Source of the DNA: JAJAZB01 sp964244295
Lineage (GTDB): Bacteria; Bacteroidota; Bacteroidia; Cytophagales; Spirosomataceae
Direction: 5' to 3'
Length of the DNA stretch: 64,000 nucleotides
NCBI GenBank assembly: GCA_964244295.1
Contig: CAXTIG010000009.1
Location: 116,766 to 180,765 of the forward strand
Under the pieces are notes generated by a model, which searched no databases, was not told the origin of the DNA, and saw only the letters and a list, made by a program, of their open reading frames with translations. Shown here in pieces: positions 33,754 to 43,304 of this stretch. Every line of letters starts with the position of its first letter. The stretch's first letter is position 1. The translations under genes were made by a program, and so were the position numbers.

Positions 33754-34899
33754 ATGCAAAAAATCAAAGTCGGCGTCGTCGGAACGGGCTTCATTGGCCC
33801 CGCGCACATCGAAGCCCTGCGGCGTTTGCCCAACGTGGAAGTGTCCGCGCTCTGCGAAGTGACGCCCGAACTCGCCGCCGCCAAAGCCGCCAGCCTCGGC
33901 ATCGCCCGCTCGTATACCTTCGACGACCTGCTGAAACAGGACGACATCCAGGCCGTTCACATTTGCACGCCCAACTTCCTGCACTACGCCCAGTCGAAGG
34001 CCGTGCTCGAAGCGGGGAAGCACTGCATTTGCGAAAAACCCCTCGCCAAAGACCTCCACGAAGCCGAAGAACTGGTGGAACTGGCGGCGAAAACCGGCCT
34101 CGTCAACGCCGTGCATTTCAACCTGCGCTACTACCCGCTGGCCCGGCAAATGAAAGTGATGCGCGAAAAAAGTGACCTCGGCGAGGTGTACAGCATCATC
34201 GGCAGCTATTTGCAAGACTGGCTGTTTTACGAAACTGACTACAACTGGCGGCTCGAACCCGATAAATCGGGCGATAGCCGGGCCATTGCCGACATCGGCT
34301 CGCACCTGATGGATCTTATCGAGTACATCACTGGCCTGAAAACCACCGCCGTGCTGGCCGATTTCAACACGATTCACAAAACCCGAAAAAAGCCGTTGAA
34401 GCCCGTCGAGACGTATTCGGGCAAAATGCTCCAGCCCGAAGACTACGCCGACGTGTCCATCAACACCGAAGATCACGCCAACGTGTTGCTGCGTTTCGAC
34501 AACGGCAACCGGGGCGTCATCACCGTGTCGCAGGTGTCGGCGGGGCGGAAAAATCAGTTGAAACTGGAAATTTCAGGGTCGAAAAAAACCTTCGCCTTCA
34601 ACTCCGAATCCCCCAACGAACTCTGGATTGGTAACCGCGACGGCTACAACGAGCACCTCATGCGCGACCCTTCGCTGGTTCACGCCGAAGCCCGCTCGGT
34701 GATTTCCTTCCCCGGCGGTCACAACGAAGGCTTTCCCGACACCTCAAAGCAATTGTTCAAAGAAGTGTACGCCGCCATCGAAACCGGCAAGCAACCGGAA
34801 AACCCGACGTTCCCGACGTTTGCCGACGGGTACCGGGAATTATTGATTTGCGAGAAGATTCTGGAAAGCAACAAGAAGCAGGCATGGGTGGAAATTTGA
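33754..34899 (+). CDS. Gfo/Idh/MocA oxidoreductase B
   Basis: A 381-residue oxidoreductase with the Rossmann motif KVGVVGTGFIGPAH at the N terminus, EKP in CICEKPLAKD, and DIGSHLMDLIEYITGL as active-site motif. It resembles the first copy in family only; the sequences are clearly different. It probably acts on the same carbohydrate class. A palindromic repeat of ~200 bases lies between the two genes, and after its stop comes a hairpin (34909-34938) shared with the opposite gene. Confidence 0.94.
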   Translation: MQKIKVGVVGTGFIGPAHIEALRRLPNVEVSALCEVTPELAAAKAASLGIARSYTFDDLLKQDDIQAVHICTPNFLHYAQSKAVLEAGKHCICEKPLAKDLHEAEELVELAAKTGLVNAVHFNLRYYPLARQMKVMREKSDLGEVYSIIGSYLQDWLFYETDYNWRLEPDKSGDSRAIADIGSHLMDLIEYITGLKTTAVLADFNTIHKTRKKPLKPVETYSGKMLQPEDYADVSINTEDHANVLLRFDNGNRGVITVSQVSAGRKNQLKLEISGSKKTFAFNSESPNELWIGNRDGYNEHLMRDPSLVHAEARSVISFPGGHNEGFPDTSKQLFKEVYAAIETGKQPENPTFPTFADGYRELLICEKILESNKKQAWVEI

Positions 34900-34908
34900 C
34901 GTAAAACA

Positions 34909-34938
34909 AACCGAGCGGCGCTTTCACGACGCTCGGTT
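34909..34938. terminator. Hairpin between convergent genes
   Basis: AACCGAGCG at 34909-34917 pairs with 34930-34938. Read on the minus strand it is followed by a T-rich stretch, so it mainly suits the heptad-repeat gene. Confidence 0.55.
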
Positions 34939-35408
34939 CAAAAATTCGGAGCGAATTTGCTCTTGTGAAAAACCACCCGCTTGCCCTCATCGAAGTACTC
35001 GGCATCGAGAATCTCCTCGGCCCGGATGACTTCCTCGGCGAGCAATTCGAGGATTTTTTCGAGCAAAATTTCCTGGCGGGCACTAAGCCGTTCCAAGTTT
35101 TGAAGGCGGGTGTCGTGACTGTCGAATTTTTCGGAGTGGATGCGCAGGATGACGGTGTGACCCTCCAGAAGCTGGGTGTGTTCACCCAAAATATGAGTGT
35201 GTTCACCTAAAATCCGTGTGTGTTCGCCCAAAATCCGGGTGTGTTCCTCCAAAATTCGGGTGTGTTCATCCAGTTTTACGGAATGCTCCCGCAAGAGTTG
35301 CTCGTGGCGAAACTGGCCCTCGACCAGTTTTTCGAGCAGCATCTCGTGGCGGTCGGCCCGGATGACCAACTGTCCCAGCAACTCCACGATTTTGTCCTCG
35401 TTCGACAT
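34938..35408 (-). CDS. Coiled-coil protein with seven-residue tandem repeats
   Basis: A 156-residue protein starting at the ATG at 35408 (MSNEDKIVELLG). The centre is a run of near-identical seven-residue units EHTRILE, EHTRILG, EHTRILG, EHTHILG and EHTQLLE, a continuous heptad array with Ile/Leu and His in register. Short helices flank it on both sides. The C terminus is RAEEILDAEYFDEGKRVVFHKSK. It probably makes a long trimeric or dimeric coiled coil; some phage-tail or membrane-linked proteins look like this but I cannot assign a role. The DNA repeat unit is 21 bases, so copy number may vary between strains. Confidence 0.7.
   Translation of the reverse strand: MSNEDKIVELLGQLVIRADRHEMLLEKLVEGQFRHEQLLREHSVKLDEHTRILEEHTRILGEHTRILGEHTHILGEHTQLLEGHTVILRIHSEKFDSHDTRLQNLERLSARQEILLEKILELLAEEVIRAEEILDAEYFDEGKRVVFHKSKFAPNF
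35171..35270. repeat. 21-base tandem repeat within the coiled-coil gene
   Basis: About four to five copies of a 21-base unit (core GTGTGTTC then CCCAAAATCCG) lie end to end and encode the seven-residue repeats on the minus strand. Confidence 0.7.
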
Positions 35409-35475
35409 ACCCGGTTGTTTTGACGCCAAAATAACGAAAAACCGTAGCGATTTTTAAACCACTGACACGCACTTT

Positions 35476-36528
35476 ATGAAGACTCTGAAGGGACCAGCCA
35501 TCTTCCTCGCCCAGTTCATGGGCGACACCGAGCCGTTCAACTCGCTCGAAAGCATTTCCAAGTACATGGCCGACCTGGGCTACCTCGGCGTACAACTCCC
35601 CGCCTGGGACGCTCGTTGCATCGACCTCAAGCAAGCCGCCGAAAGCAAAACCTACTGCGACGACCTGAAGGGCAAAATGAAGGAGTGGGGCGTCGAAATC
35701 ACCGAACTGGCCACGCACCTGCAAGGCCAACTCGTGGCGATTCACCCCGCCTACGCCCCGATGTTCGACGGCTTCGGCCCGGCGGAACTGGCCGGAAAAC
35801 CGAAGGAGCAGCAAGCCTGGGCCACCCAGCAACTGCTTTGGGCCGCCAAAGCCAGCCAGAACCTGGGCCTGAAATCGCACCCGACGTTTTCGGGGGCACT
35901 GCTCTGGCCGTTTATGTACCCCTGGCCGCAACGCCCCGCCGGGCTGGTGGAGAGCGGTTTCAAGGAACTCGCCGCCCGCTGGACGCCCATCCTCAACGCC
36001 TTCGACGAGGCGGGCGTGGACGTGTGCTACGAACTCCACCCCGGCGAAGACCTCCACGACGGCATCACCTTCGAGATGTTTTTGGAAGCCACCAACAACC
36101 ACCCCCGCGCGGCCATCAACTACGACCCGAGCCACTTTGTGCTCCAGCAGTTGGACTACTTGCAATTCATCGACTTCTACCACGAGCGCATCCGGGCCTT
36201 CCACGTGAAAGACGCCGAGTTTAACCCCAGCGGCAAGCAGGGCGTGTACGGCGGTTTCCAGGGCTGGGTACAGCGGGCGGGCCGCTTCCGCTCCCTGGGC
36301 GACGGGCAGGTGGATTTCGCCGGGATTTTCAGCAAACTGGCCCAGTACGACTACGACGGCTGGGCCGTGCTCGAATGGGAATGCGCCATCAAACACCCCG
36401 AACAGGGAGCCGCCGAAGGCGCGCCCTTCATCGAAAGCCACATCATCCGCGTGACCGAGCGGGCCTTTGATGATTTTGTGGGGACGGGGGCGGATGAAAG
36501 TTTTAACAAGCGGGTATTGGGGTTGTAA
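35476..36528 (+). CDS. Sugar phosphate isomerase/epimerase-like TIM-barrel protein
   Basis: A 350-residue xylose-isomerase-like TIM barrel. Metal ligands of the family can be picked out: Glu in CYELHPGED, Asp in NYDPSHFVL, His/Asp in FHVKDAEF and Glu in VLEWECA. There is no signal peptide, so it should be cytoplasmic. It is the third gene of the group with the two Gfo/Idh/MocA oxidoreductases, although the coiled-coil gene points the other way between them. It likely isomerises, epimerises or hydrates an oxidised sugar made by the oxidoreductases. Confidence 0.93.
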   Translation: MKTLKGPAIFLAQFMGDTEPFNSLESISKYMADLGYLGVQLPAWDARCIDLKQAAESKTYCDDLKGKMKEWGVEITELATHLQGQLVAIHPAYAPMFDGFGPAELAGKPKEQQAWATQQLLWAAKASQNLGLKSHPTFSGALLWPFMYPWPQRPAGLVESGFKELAARWTPILNAFDEAGVDVCYELHPGEDLHDGITFEMFLEATNNHPRAAINYDPSHFVLQQLDYLQFIDFYHERIRAFHVKDAEFNPSGKQGVYGGFQGWVQRAGRFRSLGDGQVDFAGIFSKLAQYDYDGWAVLEWECAIKHPEQGAAEGAPFIESHIIRVTERAFDDFVGTGADESFNKRVLGL

Positions 36529-36541
36529 GCGAATTAGTGTT

Positions 36542-36651
36542 CGTCATGCCGAACTTGTTTCGGCATCTTCCCCTTGCCAGCCAAGTGACTTGATTGAAAC
36601 CAAGCTGCTTGCCATCCAGCGGGAAGATGCTGAAACAAGTTCAGCATGACG
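36542..36651. repeat. Palindromic repeat, CGTCATGC family
   Basis: Arms 36542-36572 and 36621-36651 are 31 bases with two mismatches. An open frame across it reaches the antitoxin gene, but the repeat is not coding. Confidence 0.85.
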
Positions 36652-36701
36652 TTCACGAGCGCCGCGTTTTCATAACTTGGCAAGACCAAACGCCACCAGC
36701 C

Positions 36702-36929
36702 ATGCCCGCTACTGAAATCAAAGCCGAATTGCACCACCTCATCGACCAAATCGAAGACGAAAACTACCTGCGCGAGGTGATGGAAGCGATGCGCACGGAA
36801 GTGGGTCAAACCACCGACATGGCCTACGAACTGAGCCGGGAGGAATTGGCCCAACTGCCTGCCTCGTTGGAAGCGGTGAAGCAAGGGCGCTACACGACCA
36901 ACGAGCAACTGAAAACCGAGGTACGGTAG
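36702..36929 (+). CDS. Small addiction-module antitoxin-like protein
   Basis: A 75-residue protein. The ATG at 36702 gives MPATEIKAELHHLIDQIEDENYLREV, a typical start for Bacteroidota antitoxins that precede RelE/ParE toxins. The C terminus (ASLEAVKQGRYTTNEQLKTEVR) is the DNA-independent tail. A toxin gene would be expected right after it. Instead a 17-codon frame from a GTG overlapping its stop (36929-36982; VAYEVKAEKFAG and on) ends quickly, which looks like a decayed toxin start. It is therefore an orphan. Confidence 0.6.
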   Translation: MPATEIKAELHHLIDQIEDENYLREVMEAMRTEVGQTTDMAYELSREELAQLPASLEAVKQGRYTTNEQLKTEVR

Positions 36930-36982
36930 TGGCTTACGAGGTAAAGGCTGAAAAGTTTGCTGGAATCACGTCTCAAACGTGA
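36929..36982 (+). pseudogene. Possible remnant of the toxin partner
   Basis: A GTG overlapping the antitoxin stop opens a 17-codon frame reading VAYEVKAEKFAGITSQT. The beginning resembles the first strand of RelE/ParE toxins; after a few residues nothing homologous follows. This is a weak call. Confidence 0.25.
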
Positions 36983-37077
36983 AACCGACAGCGCCCCGAT
37001 TGCAAATTGGGGATAGTGAGATAGCGAGAGACAGAAGAAAATTTGTTCAACTACTACATAAAAAAACTGTTTTACTT

Positions 37078-37617
37078 GTGAAAAAATCTTTTCTCTTTGC
37101 AATTACACTTACACTTCTTCCAATTACTCTTGTTTTAGGTCAGTATTCTGATTGGAGTCGTATCAATGAGAAGGATTTTGAGGCAAATTTTCCAGGAATA
37201 GTGAAAGAACTGATACCTCCAAATCGAGAGAATACAGGGGTTTTAATTCCCGCAAAATCTTTTATGTCAGCCAACACCAAAGATGGTTTGGCCTTTACTG
37301 TAGTCTGCCTTGATATTCCAGAAACCTCACCATTCCGGAACGCCCCAAAAAAAGAAGTCTCTGATTTCTTTGTTAAAAAGATGTTAGAGAAAACTGGAGA
37401 GAAATTGATTAGCAGTAAAGAAATAAACGTTTCAGGGAAGACGGGAAAAGAATTTGACTTTTTTGTTCCATACAATGGTTACAGACACAGAGCAAAACAA
37501 CGGATACTAGTAACCAAAGATAGGCTATATTCCTTAATGTTTATGAGTGCTTATCCTAAGCAAAAAGATGAAGGGATTATGAAATTATTTTTCGATTCTT
37601 TTCGGGTTAAAGAATAG
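37078..37617 (+). CDS. AT-rich exported protein of unknown function
   Basis: About 179 residues. The GTG at 37078 gives KKSFLFAITLTLLPITLVLGQ, a good signal peptide; the ATG at 36979 is possible and adds 33 residues before it. The mature part (WSRINEKDFEANFPG, then KDGLAFTVVCLDIP and GYRHRAKQRILVTKDRLYSLMFMS) has no family I can name, but the last stretch resembles small exported proteins with a beta sandwich. Base composition is far more AT-rich than the surroundings, pointing to recent arrival. No gene is seen between it and the HicB-like gene. Confidence 0.7.
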   Translation: MKKSFLFAITLTLLPITLVLGQYSDWSRINEKDFEANFPGIVKELIPPNRENTGVLIPAKSFMSANTKDGLAFTVVCLDIPETSPFRNAPKKEVSDFFVKKMLEKTGEKLISSKEINVSGKTGKEFDFFVPYNGYRHRAKQRILVTKDRLYSLMFMSAYPKQKDEGIMKLFFDSFRVKE

Positions 37618-37715
37618 AAGTATTTACTCAATTCTCACTTCGAGCAAGTTTAGTGTAGCGAGCTTGCTCGAAACCATCCAAGCAGTTTACAACTGTCTTT
37701 CAGTCATTTATCCAT

Positions 37716-37800
37716 CCCCCGCCGTCGCTCGCCTCTGGCGAGTGACTATTTTCTCAAGCCCTCTGGGCGTCGTTGGGTTGTAAATCACTACTTTTGAGGA
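37716..37800. repeat. Structured intergenic element, copy A
   Basis: CCCCGCCG, a hairpin CTCGCC-TCT-GGCGAG (37728-37742), GCGTCGTTG and the ending CTACTTTTGAG are shared with copy B at 41573-41645. In copy B the hairpin has different stem bases that still pair. The end contains TACTTTTG, a -7 promoter box (37789-37796). The rest of the 268-base gap before HicB has a short inverted repeat (37639-37672) and nothing else. Confidence 0.6.
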
Positions 37801-37886
37801 GTACACACGGTGGGCCGCTGCTTTTCAGCCAGTTACCCGTACCTCGCCCGGAGTGATTAAAGCTATTCTTCCAAACCAATCCATTC

Positions 37887-38102
37887 ATGGAACTCACTGC
37901 CATTTACCTGAAAGTACCCGAAGGCTACATCGGTTTTGTGGAAGAACTGCCAGGGGCTAACACGCAGGGCGAAACAATAGACGAAGTGCGGGCCAACTTG
38001 CAGGAGGCCGTGCAGATGGTCATCGAAGCCAACCGCTTGCTGGCAGGAGAATCAGTACAAAATCAGGAGTTCCTGCGCGAGCCTTTGCCCGTGGCAGCCT
38101 GA
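37887..38102 (+). CDS. HicB-like antitoxin
   Basis: A 71-residue protein. TAIYLKVPEGYIGFVEELPGANTQGETIDEVRANLQEAV is the HicB-type fold (split beta strands, then a helix); the tail is short and lacks a DNA-binding domain. HicB proteins normally neutralise the HicA RNase, but no HicA gene is adjacent. The next gene is a different antitoxin-like gene 66 bases downstream. It may be a solitary member. Confidence 0.75.
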   Translation: MELTAIYLKVPEGYIGFVEELPGANTQGETIDEVRANLQEAVQMVIEANRLLAGESVQNQEFLREPLPVAA

Positions 38103-38122
38103 GTGTCAGGATGCTTTCGCGG

Positions 38123-38151
38123 TTTGTATGACTGAAAAATTTGTACTTTCG
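38123..38151 (+). promoter_or_regulatory. Bacteroidota promoter before the 68-residue gene
   Basis: TTTG at 38123-38126 and TACTTTCG at 38144-38151 are 17 bases apart, close to the Bacteroidota consensus; the gene starts 17 bases on. Confidence 0.45.
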
Positions 38152-38168
38152 CAAAAGCCTACGCAATC

Positions 38169-38375
38169 ATGAGCCGCGTCAAAATGGTCTTGGAAGAAAT
38201 CACTCACCTCGCCCCTGAGGAAGCGGAGCAGGTGTACAACGAGTTGAGTAAGCGGATGAAGCGAGCAGAACGGGCAGTGGAGATTTTAGAAAAATACCGG
38301 GGTCGGGGTGCGGGTGTTTGGGGAGAAGATGCCCAGGAATACATAAACACCCTGCGCACCGATGACCGGTTATGA
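38169..38375 (+). CDS. Small antitoxin-like protein
   Basis: A 68-residue helical protein (VLEEITHLAPEEAEQVYNELSKRM, then AVEILEKYRGRGAGVWGEDAQEYINTLRTDDR). The GVWxxDAQEYI-LR-DDR tail is a common ending in small Bacteroidota antitoxins that precede VapC-type toxins. Here the expected toxin is absent; the DUF433 gene starts 31 bases later. It has its own promoter-like sequence. Confidence 0.65.
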   Translation: MSRVKMVLEEITHLAPEEAEQVYNELSKRMKRAERAVEILEKYRGRGAGVWGEDAQEYINTLRTDDRL

Positions 38376-38405
38376 AGCAAATTTTCTTTGAAAATTCCCG
38401 CAAAA

Positions 38406-38633
38406 ATGGAAGCGAATATTATTCAATCCGACCCGGAGGTACTGGGCGGCACTCCGGTTTTTCGGGGAACGCGCGTACCCATTCAAGCCTTGTTCGACTA
38501 CCTGGAAAGCAGCACGGTCGAAGAGTTTCTGATTGGATACCCCCACATCACGCGGGAAATGGTCAACGAGGTGATTAACCTGGCGGCCCAAGTCGTGTTG
38601 AATAGCCAACCGTCTTATGACCGTGCTGCTTGA
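38406..38633 (+). CDS. DUF433 antitoxin-like protein (copy 1)
   Basis: A 75-residue DUF433 protein: IIQSDPEVLGGTPVFRGTRVPIQALFDYLESS, EFLIGYPHITREMVNEVI. The GTPxFxGTRVP motif is the family mark and the domain is a winged-helix DNA-binding fold. It overlaps the downstream DUF5615 gene by 17 bases, the typical antitoxin-toxin arrangement. I start it at the ATG at 38406. A near copy at 41849-42058 lacks the toxin. Confidence 0.9.
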   Translation: MEANIIQSDPEVLGGTPVFRGTRVPIQALFDYLESSTVEEFLIGYPHITREMVNEVINLAAQVVLNSQPSYDRAA

Positions 38634-39135
38634 CGAACAGATTGACGTTCGGATGCGGGAATTGCTACGCCCGTTATCGGTCTTCACGTTAAATGAAAAA
38701 GAGTGGACGGGTCTGAAAAACGGGGAACTACGTCAAAAGTTGAACGAACACGGCTTCACGCATTTCGTGACGGCGGATAAGAATTTCCCCTTTCAGCAGA
38801 ATTTCAGCAAAATCCAGTTCACGACGATTCTGATTGACACGCCCACCTTGCTCTGGGAACATCAGCGGCAATTTGCCAATAAAATCCGGCTCGCTATCGA
38901 ACAACGACTTGGGCATGGGTTGGTAAAACTCGTTCACGTTAGCTTGGAAGGACTGAGTCGAGGCAAACGCGTGGACGATTTGAAAAAGCTACTACCGGCT
39001 GAACTGCTTTTTTTTCGTGAAGACGCAATAGGTAAGCGTCTGCGACGCGCGTCACAAACGCCGATTCCCAGCATTCGAGTTACAGACGCGGACGAACGGG
39101 GTTCGTCCGAGAACCCCAGCGATAGGGTCGTCTAA
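38617..39135 (+). CDS. DUF5615 PIN-like toxin
   Basis: A 172-residue protein. TVLLDEQIDVRMRELL holds the first acidic residues, and FTHFVTADKNFPFQQN the central Asp and turn typical of DUF5615, a PIN-like putative RNase. The gene begins inside the DUF433 gene. The last ~60 residues, including a C-terminal SSENPSDRVV, go beyond the usual family length. DUF433-DUF5615 pairs are widespread putative toxin-antitoxin systems; activity is not proven. Confidence 0.82.
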   Translation: MTVLLDEQIDVRMRELLRPLSVFTLNEKEWTGLKNGELRQKLNEHGFTHFVTADKNFPFQQNFSKIQFTTILIDTPTLLWEHQRQFANKIRLAIEQRLGHGLVKLVHVSLEGLSRGKRVDDLKKLLPAELLFFREDAIGKRLRRASQTPIPSIRVTDADERGSSENPSDRVV

Positions 39136-39141
39136 ACGTAA

Positions 39142-39173
39142 AAAAAGGTGACCCAGCAACGGGCCACCTTTTT
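39142..39173. terminator. Bidirectional terminator between DUF5615 and katG
   Basis: AAAAAGGTG and CACCTTTTT enclose CCC/GGG stem bases and a short loop, with A and T tracts on the two sides. It serves both convergent genes. Confidence 0.75.
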
Positions 39174-39193
39174 CAAGCACAGTAAATCGGCCC

Positions 39194-41467
<2,274 letters not shown>

Positions 41468-41496
41468 TTTTAGCAACATTTTATGGGTTGAGGAAC

Positions 41497-41504
41497 CAAA
41501 TGTA
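41497..41504 (-). promoter_or_regulatory. -7 box for katG
   Basis: On the minus strand TACATTTG matches TAnnTTTG; the katG start codons at 41479 or 41467 are 17-29 bases away. Confidence 0.45.
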
Positions 41505-41572
41505 GAGGAATCTTTAAAAGCACGGGTATTCATTATTTTTATGAAATTATAGCCGAAGTCTATGGGGTCGTG

Positions 41573-41645
41573 TTCCCCGCCGCCGCTCCGCTTTGCGGAG
41601 TAACTGGTTTTGCGTCGTTGCTTGGCGGAACGCTACTTTTGAGAA
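41573..41645. repeat. Structured intergenic element, copy B
   Basis: Related to 37716-37800, with hairpin CTCCGC-TTT-GCGGAG, GCGTCGTTG and CTACTTTTGAG. It precedes the orphan DUF433 gene by ~200 bases. The remaining gap 41468-41848 contains the palindrome at 41710-41782 and no gene. Confidence 0.6.
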
Positions 41646-41709
41646 AATAAAGCTGCCAAACAGAGTTTGGAATTACGCAACGTCGTTAAAAATTGCGTAT
41701 AAATGGCTG

Positions 41710-41782
41710 TCCCGCAGATAGCGCAGATTTTCGCAGAAAGTTGAAGGCAATAGTTCTGCGAAAATCTGCGCTATCTGCGGGA
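41710..41782. repeat. Palindrome with 28-base perfect arms
   Basis: Arms 41710-41737 and 41755-41782 are perfect complements around a 17-base loop (core TCCCGCAGATAGCGCAGATT). Confidence 0.9.
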
Positions 41783-41848
41783 AACTCAAGACTCGCCGGT
41801 AAGTCCTAAGATTTAACGAGGTTGTGCTCAGTACAAACCGAAACACGC

Positions 41849-42058
41849 ATGGAAGCGAAAATCATCCAATCCGACCCGGAGGTGCTGGGCGGTACTCCCG
41901 TTTTTCGCGGAACGCGGGTACCCATTCAAGCGCTGTTCGATTACCTGGAAAGCAGCACGGTCGAAGAATTTCTGATTGGGTACCCTCACATCACGAGGGA
42001 AATGGTTTACGAAGTAATCAGTTTAGCCCCAGTGACGCGCAGATTTTACACGATTTAA
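41849..42058 (+). CDS. DUF433 antitoxin-like protein, orphan copy 2
   Basis: A 69-residue protein whose first 60 residues differ from copy 1 (38406-38633) at only three positions, although the DNA differs at about 25 of 180 bases. Its tail diverges to APVTRRFYTI and is followed directly by a GNAT gene, so the toxin gene is missing. The pattern of silent changes suggests it stayed under selection after duplication. Start at the ATG at 41849. Confidence 0.82.
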   Translation: MEAKIIQSDPEVLGGTPVFRGTRVPIQALFDYLESSTVEEFLIGYPHITREMVYEVISLAPVTRRFYTI

Positions 42059-42061
42059 TCC

Positions 42062-42517
42062 ATGCCCACCCTCCTCCGTACCACTTCCTCCCACCCCGAT
42101 TTCCAGCACCTTGTCGCCCAACTCGACCGGTATTTGACGGTTCGGAACGGAGAGGCGGATGCGTTTTACGCCCAATTCAACAAGATTGACGTCATCCGGC
42201 AGGCGGTGGTGGCCTACGCCGAGGGGGTGCCGGTGGGCTGCGGGGCCATTAAACCGTTTGGCGAGGACGTGGTCGAGGTGAAGCGGATGTACGTGCTGCC
42301 CGCCTGCCGGGGGCAGGGTCTGGCGGGGCTGATTCTGGCCGAACTGGAAAGCTGGAGCCGCGAAGGGGGCTTCAGCACCTGCATTCTGGAAACGGCCCGG
42401 GGTTTTGACGACGCCATCGCCCTGTACACCAAACACGGCTACCATCCCACGCCGAATTACGGACCCTACACTGGGGTGGAGAACAGCGTTTGTTTTCAGA
42501 AAAAGCTGATGGTTTGA
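42062..42517 (+). CDS. GNAT family N-acetyltransferase
   Basis: A 151-residue GNAT protein. DVVEVKRMYVLPACRGQGLAGLILAELE contains the acetyl-CoA pyrophosphate-binding Q/RxxGxG/A motif (RGQGLA). ETARGFDDAIALYTKHGYHPT is the last strand and helix. It begins three bases after the DUF433 copy 2 gene ends and may be co-transcribed with it. The substrate amine is unknown. Confidence 0.9.
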   Translation: MPTLLRTTSSHPDFQHLVAQLDRYLTVRNGEADAFYAQFNKIDVIRQAVVAYAEGVPVGCGAIKPFGEDVVEVKRMYVLPACRGQGLAGLILAELESWSREGGFSTCILETARGFDDAIALYTKHGYHPTPNYGPYTGVENSVCFQKKLMV

Positions 42518-42533
42518 TTTCCCACGCGTCCTC

Positions 42534-43070
42534 ATGCTTCCCCTTTTACTCTCGGTATTCGCTTCACTGCTGCTGTTGGCTACGCTGGTGGTGTTTGCCC
42601 TCCGGCGACCGGCGTATTCTCACATTCGTCACACCATCAGCGAGTTGGGTGAGGTTGGTAGTGCGGATGGTCGCCTGGTGTCGCTGGGTGTTTTTCTGCC
42701 TCTTGGCCTTGTGCTGGGAGGTATAGCCTTACTCCGCCTGGAAACGGATGTCGCTGTTTCGCAGTTGGCCGCCTGCCTGGCGATTGGGTACGGGGTAGCC
42801 GCGTTTTTCCCCTGCGACCCCGGCTCGCCCCTGCAAGGCACAACCCGCCAGGGCATTCACAACCTGGGTGGGGCCGTCGAATACGTGGGCGGAGCAATGG
42901 TGCTGTGGAAACTCGGGGAGTTGAATCGAATCGGCTATCAAGGCGCGGCTGTCGTCGTCGGCCTCGCTGCGCTGGGCCTTTCCGTGCCGGGTCTCTTTTC
43001 CATTCGGGGTCTGATTCAGCGGATTGCTGAGGTGATTTTGTTTGCTGCGCTGGTGCTTTCCCTGGTGTAG
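42534..43070 (+). CDS. DUF998-like membrane protein
   Basis: A 178-residue protein with six hydrophobic segments: LLLSVFASLLLLATLVVFALR first and LGLSVPGLFSIRGLIQR/VILFAALVL near the end. YSHIRHTISELGEVGSADGRLVSLGVFLPLGL and FFPCDPGSPLQGTTRQGIHNLGG are the conserved loops of the DUF998 family. It follows the GNAT gene by 16 bases. Function unknown. Confidence 0.8.
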   Translation: MLPLLLSVFASLLLLATLVVFALRRPAYSHIRHTISELGEVGSADGRLVSLGVFLPLGLVLGGIALLRLETDVAVSQLAACLAIGYGVAAFFPCDPGSPLQGTTRQGIHNLGGAVEYVGGAMVLWKLGELNRIGYQGAAVVVGLAALGLSVPGLFSIRGLIQRIAEVILFAALVLSLV

Positions 43071-43129
43071 GCTGCTGCCCTTCCCGGTTTCCGCTGAATA
43101 TTGCTTGAAAATGGGATAGCGGCCCTTGA

Positions 43130-43255
43130 CTGAAAAACAACCTCTTTATTACTGCAAAAGAAATTGCGGCGTCCGTCGCATTTTTGCTCTCCGACGAAAG
43201 TTCGTTTACCACCGGGAGTTTGTTTAGCGTGGATGGTGGTTATGTTTGCCAGTGA
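43130..43255 (+). pseudogene. 3' remnant of a short-chain dehydrogenase/reductase gene
   Basis: An open stretch with no start codon reads KNNLFITAKEIAASVAFLLSDESSFTTGSLFSVDGGYVCQ, shown here across two strands, and ends at a TGA at 43253. The LxSDESSxxTGxxxxVDGGY pattern is the C-terminal end of SDR oxidoreductases. A stop at 43127-43129 closes it upstream and the rest of the gene is absent. Base composition is more AT-rich than around. Confidence 0.8.
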
Positions 43256-43304
43256 ATTCTGATCCGAAACTGGCATTCACTTAACCTCACAACCCGTTCG
43301 TCGA

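Noticed and set aside
34938..35408. A phage tail fibre gene
   Set aside because: Only the heptad repeat suggests it; no phage genes are present anywhere near.
37618..37715. A terminator after the AT-rich gene
   Set aside because: TTCGAGCAAG and its complement (37639-37672) form a short stem, but no T-run follows on the plus strand.
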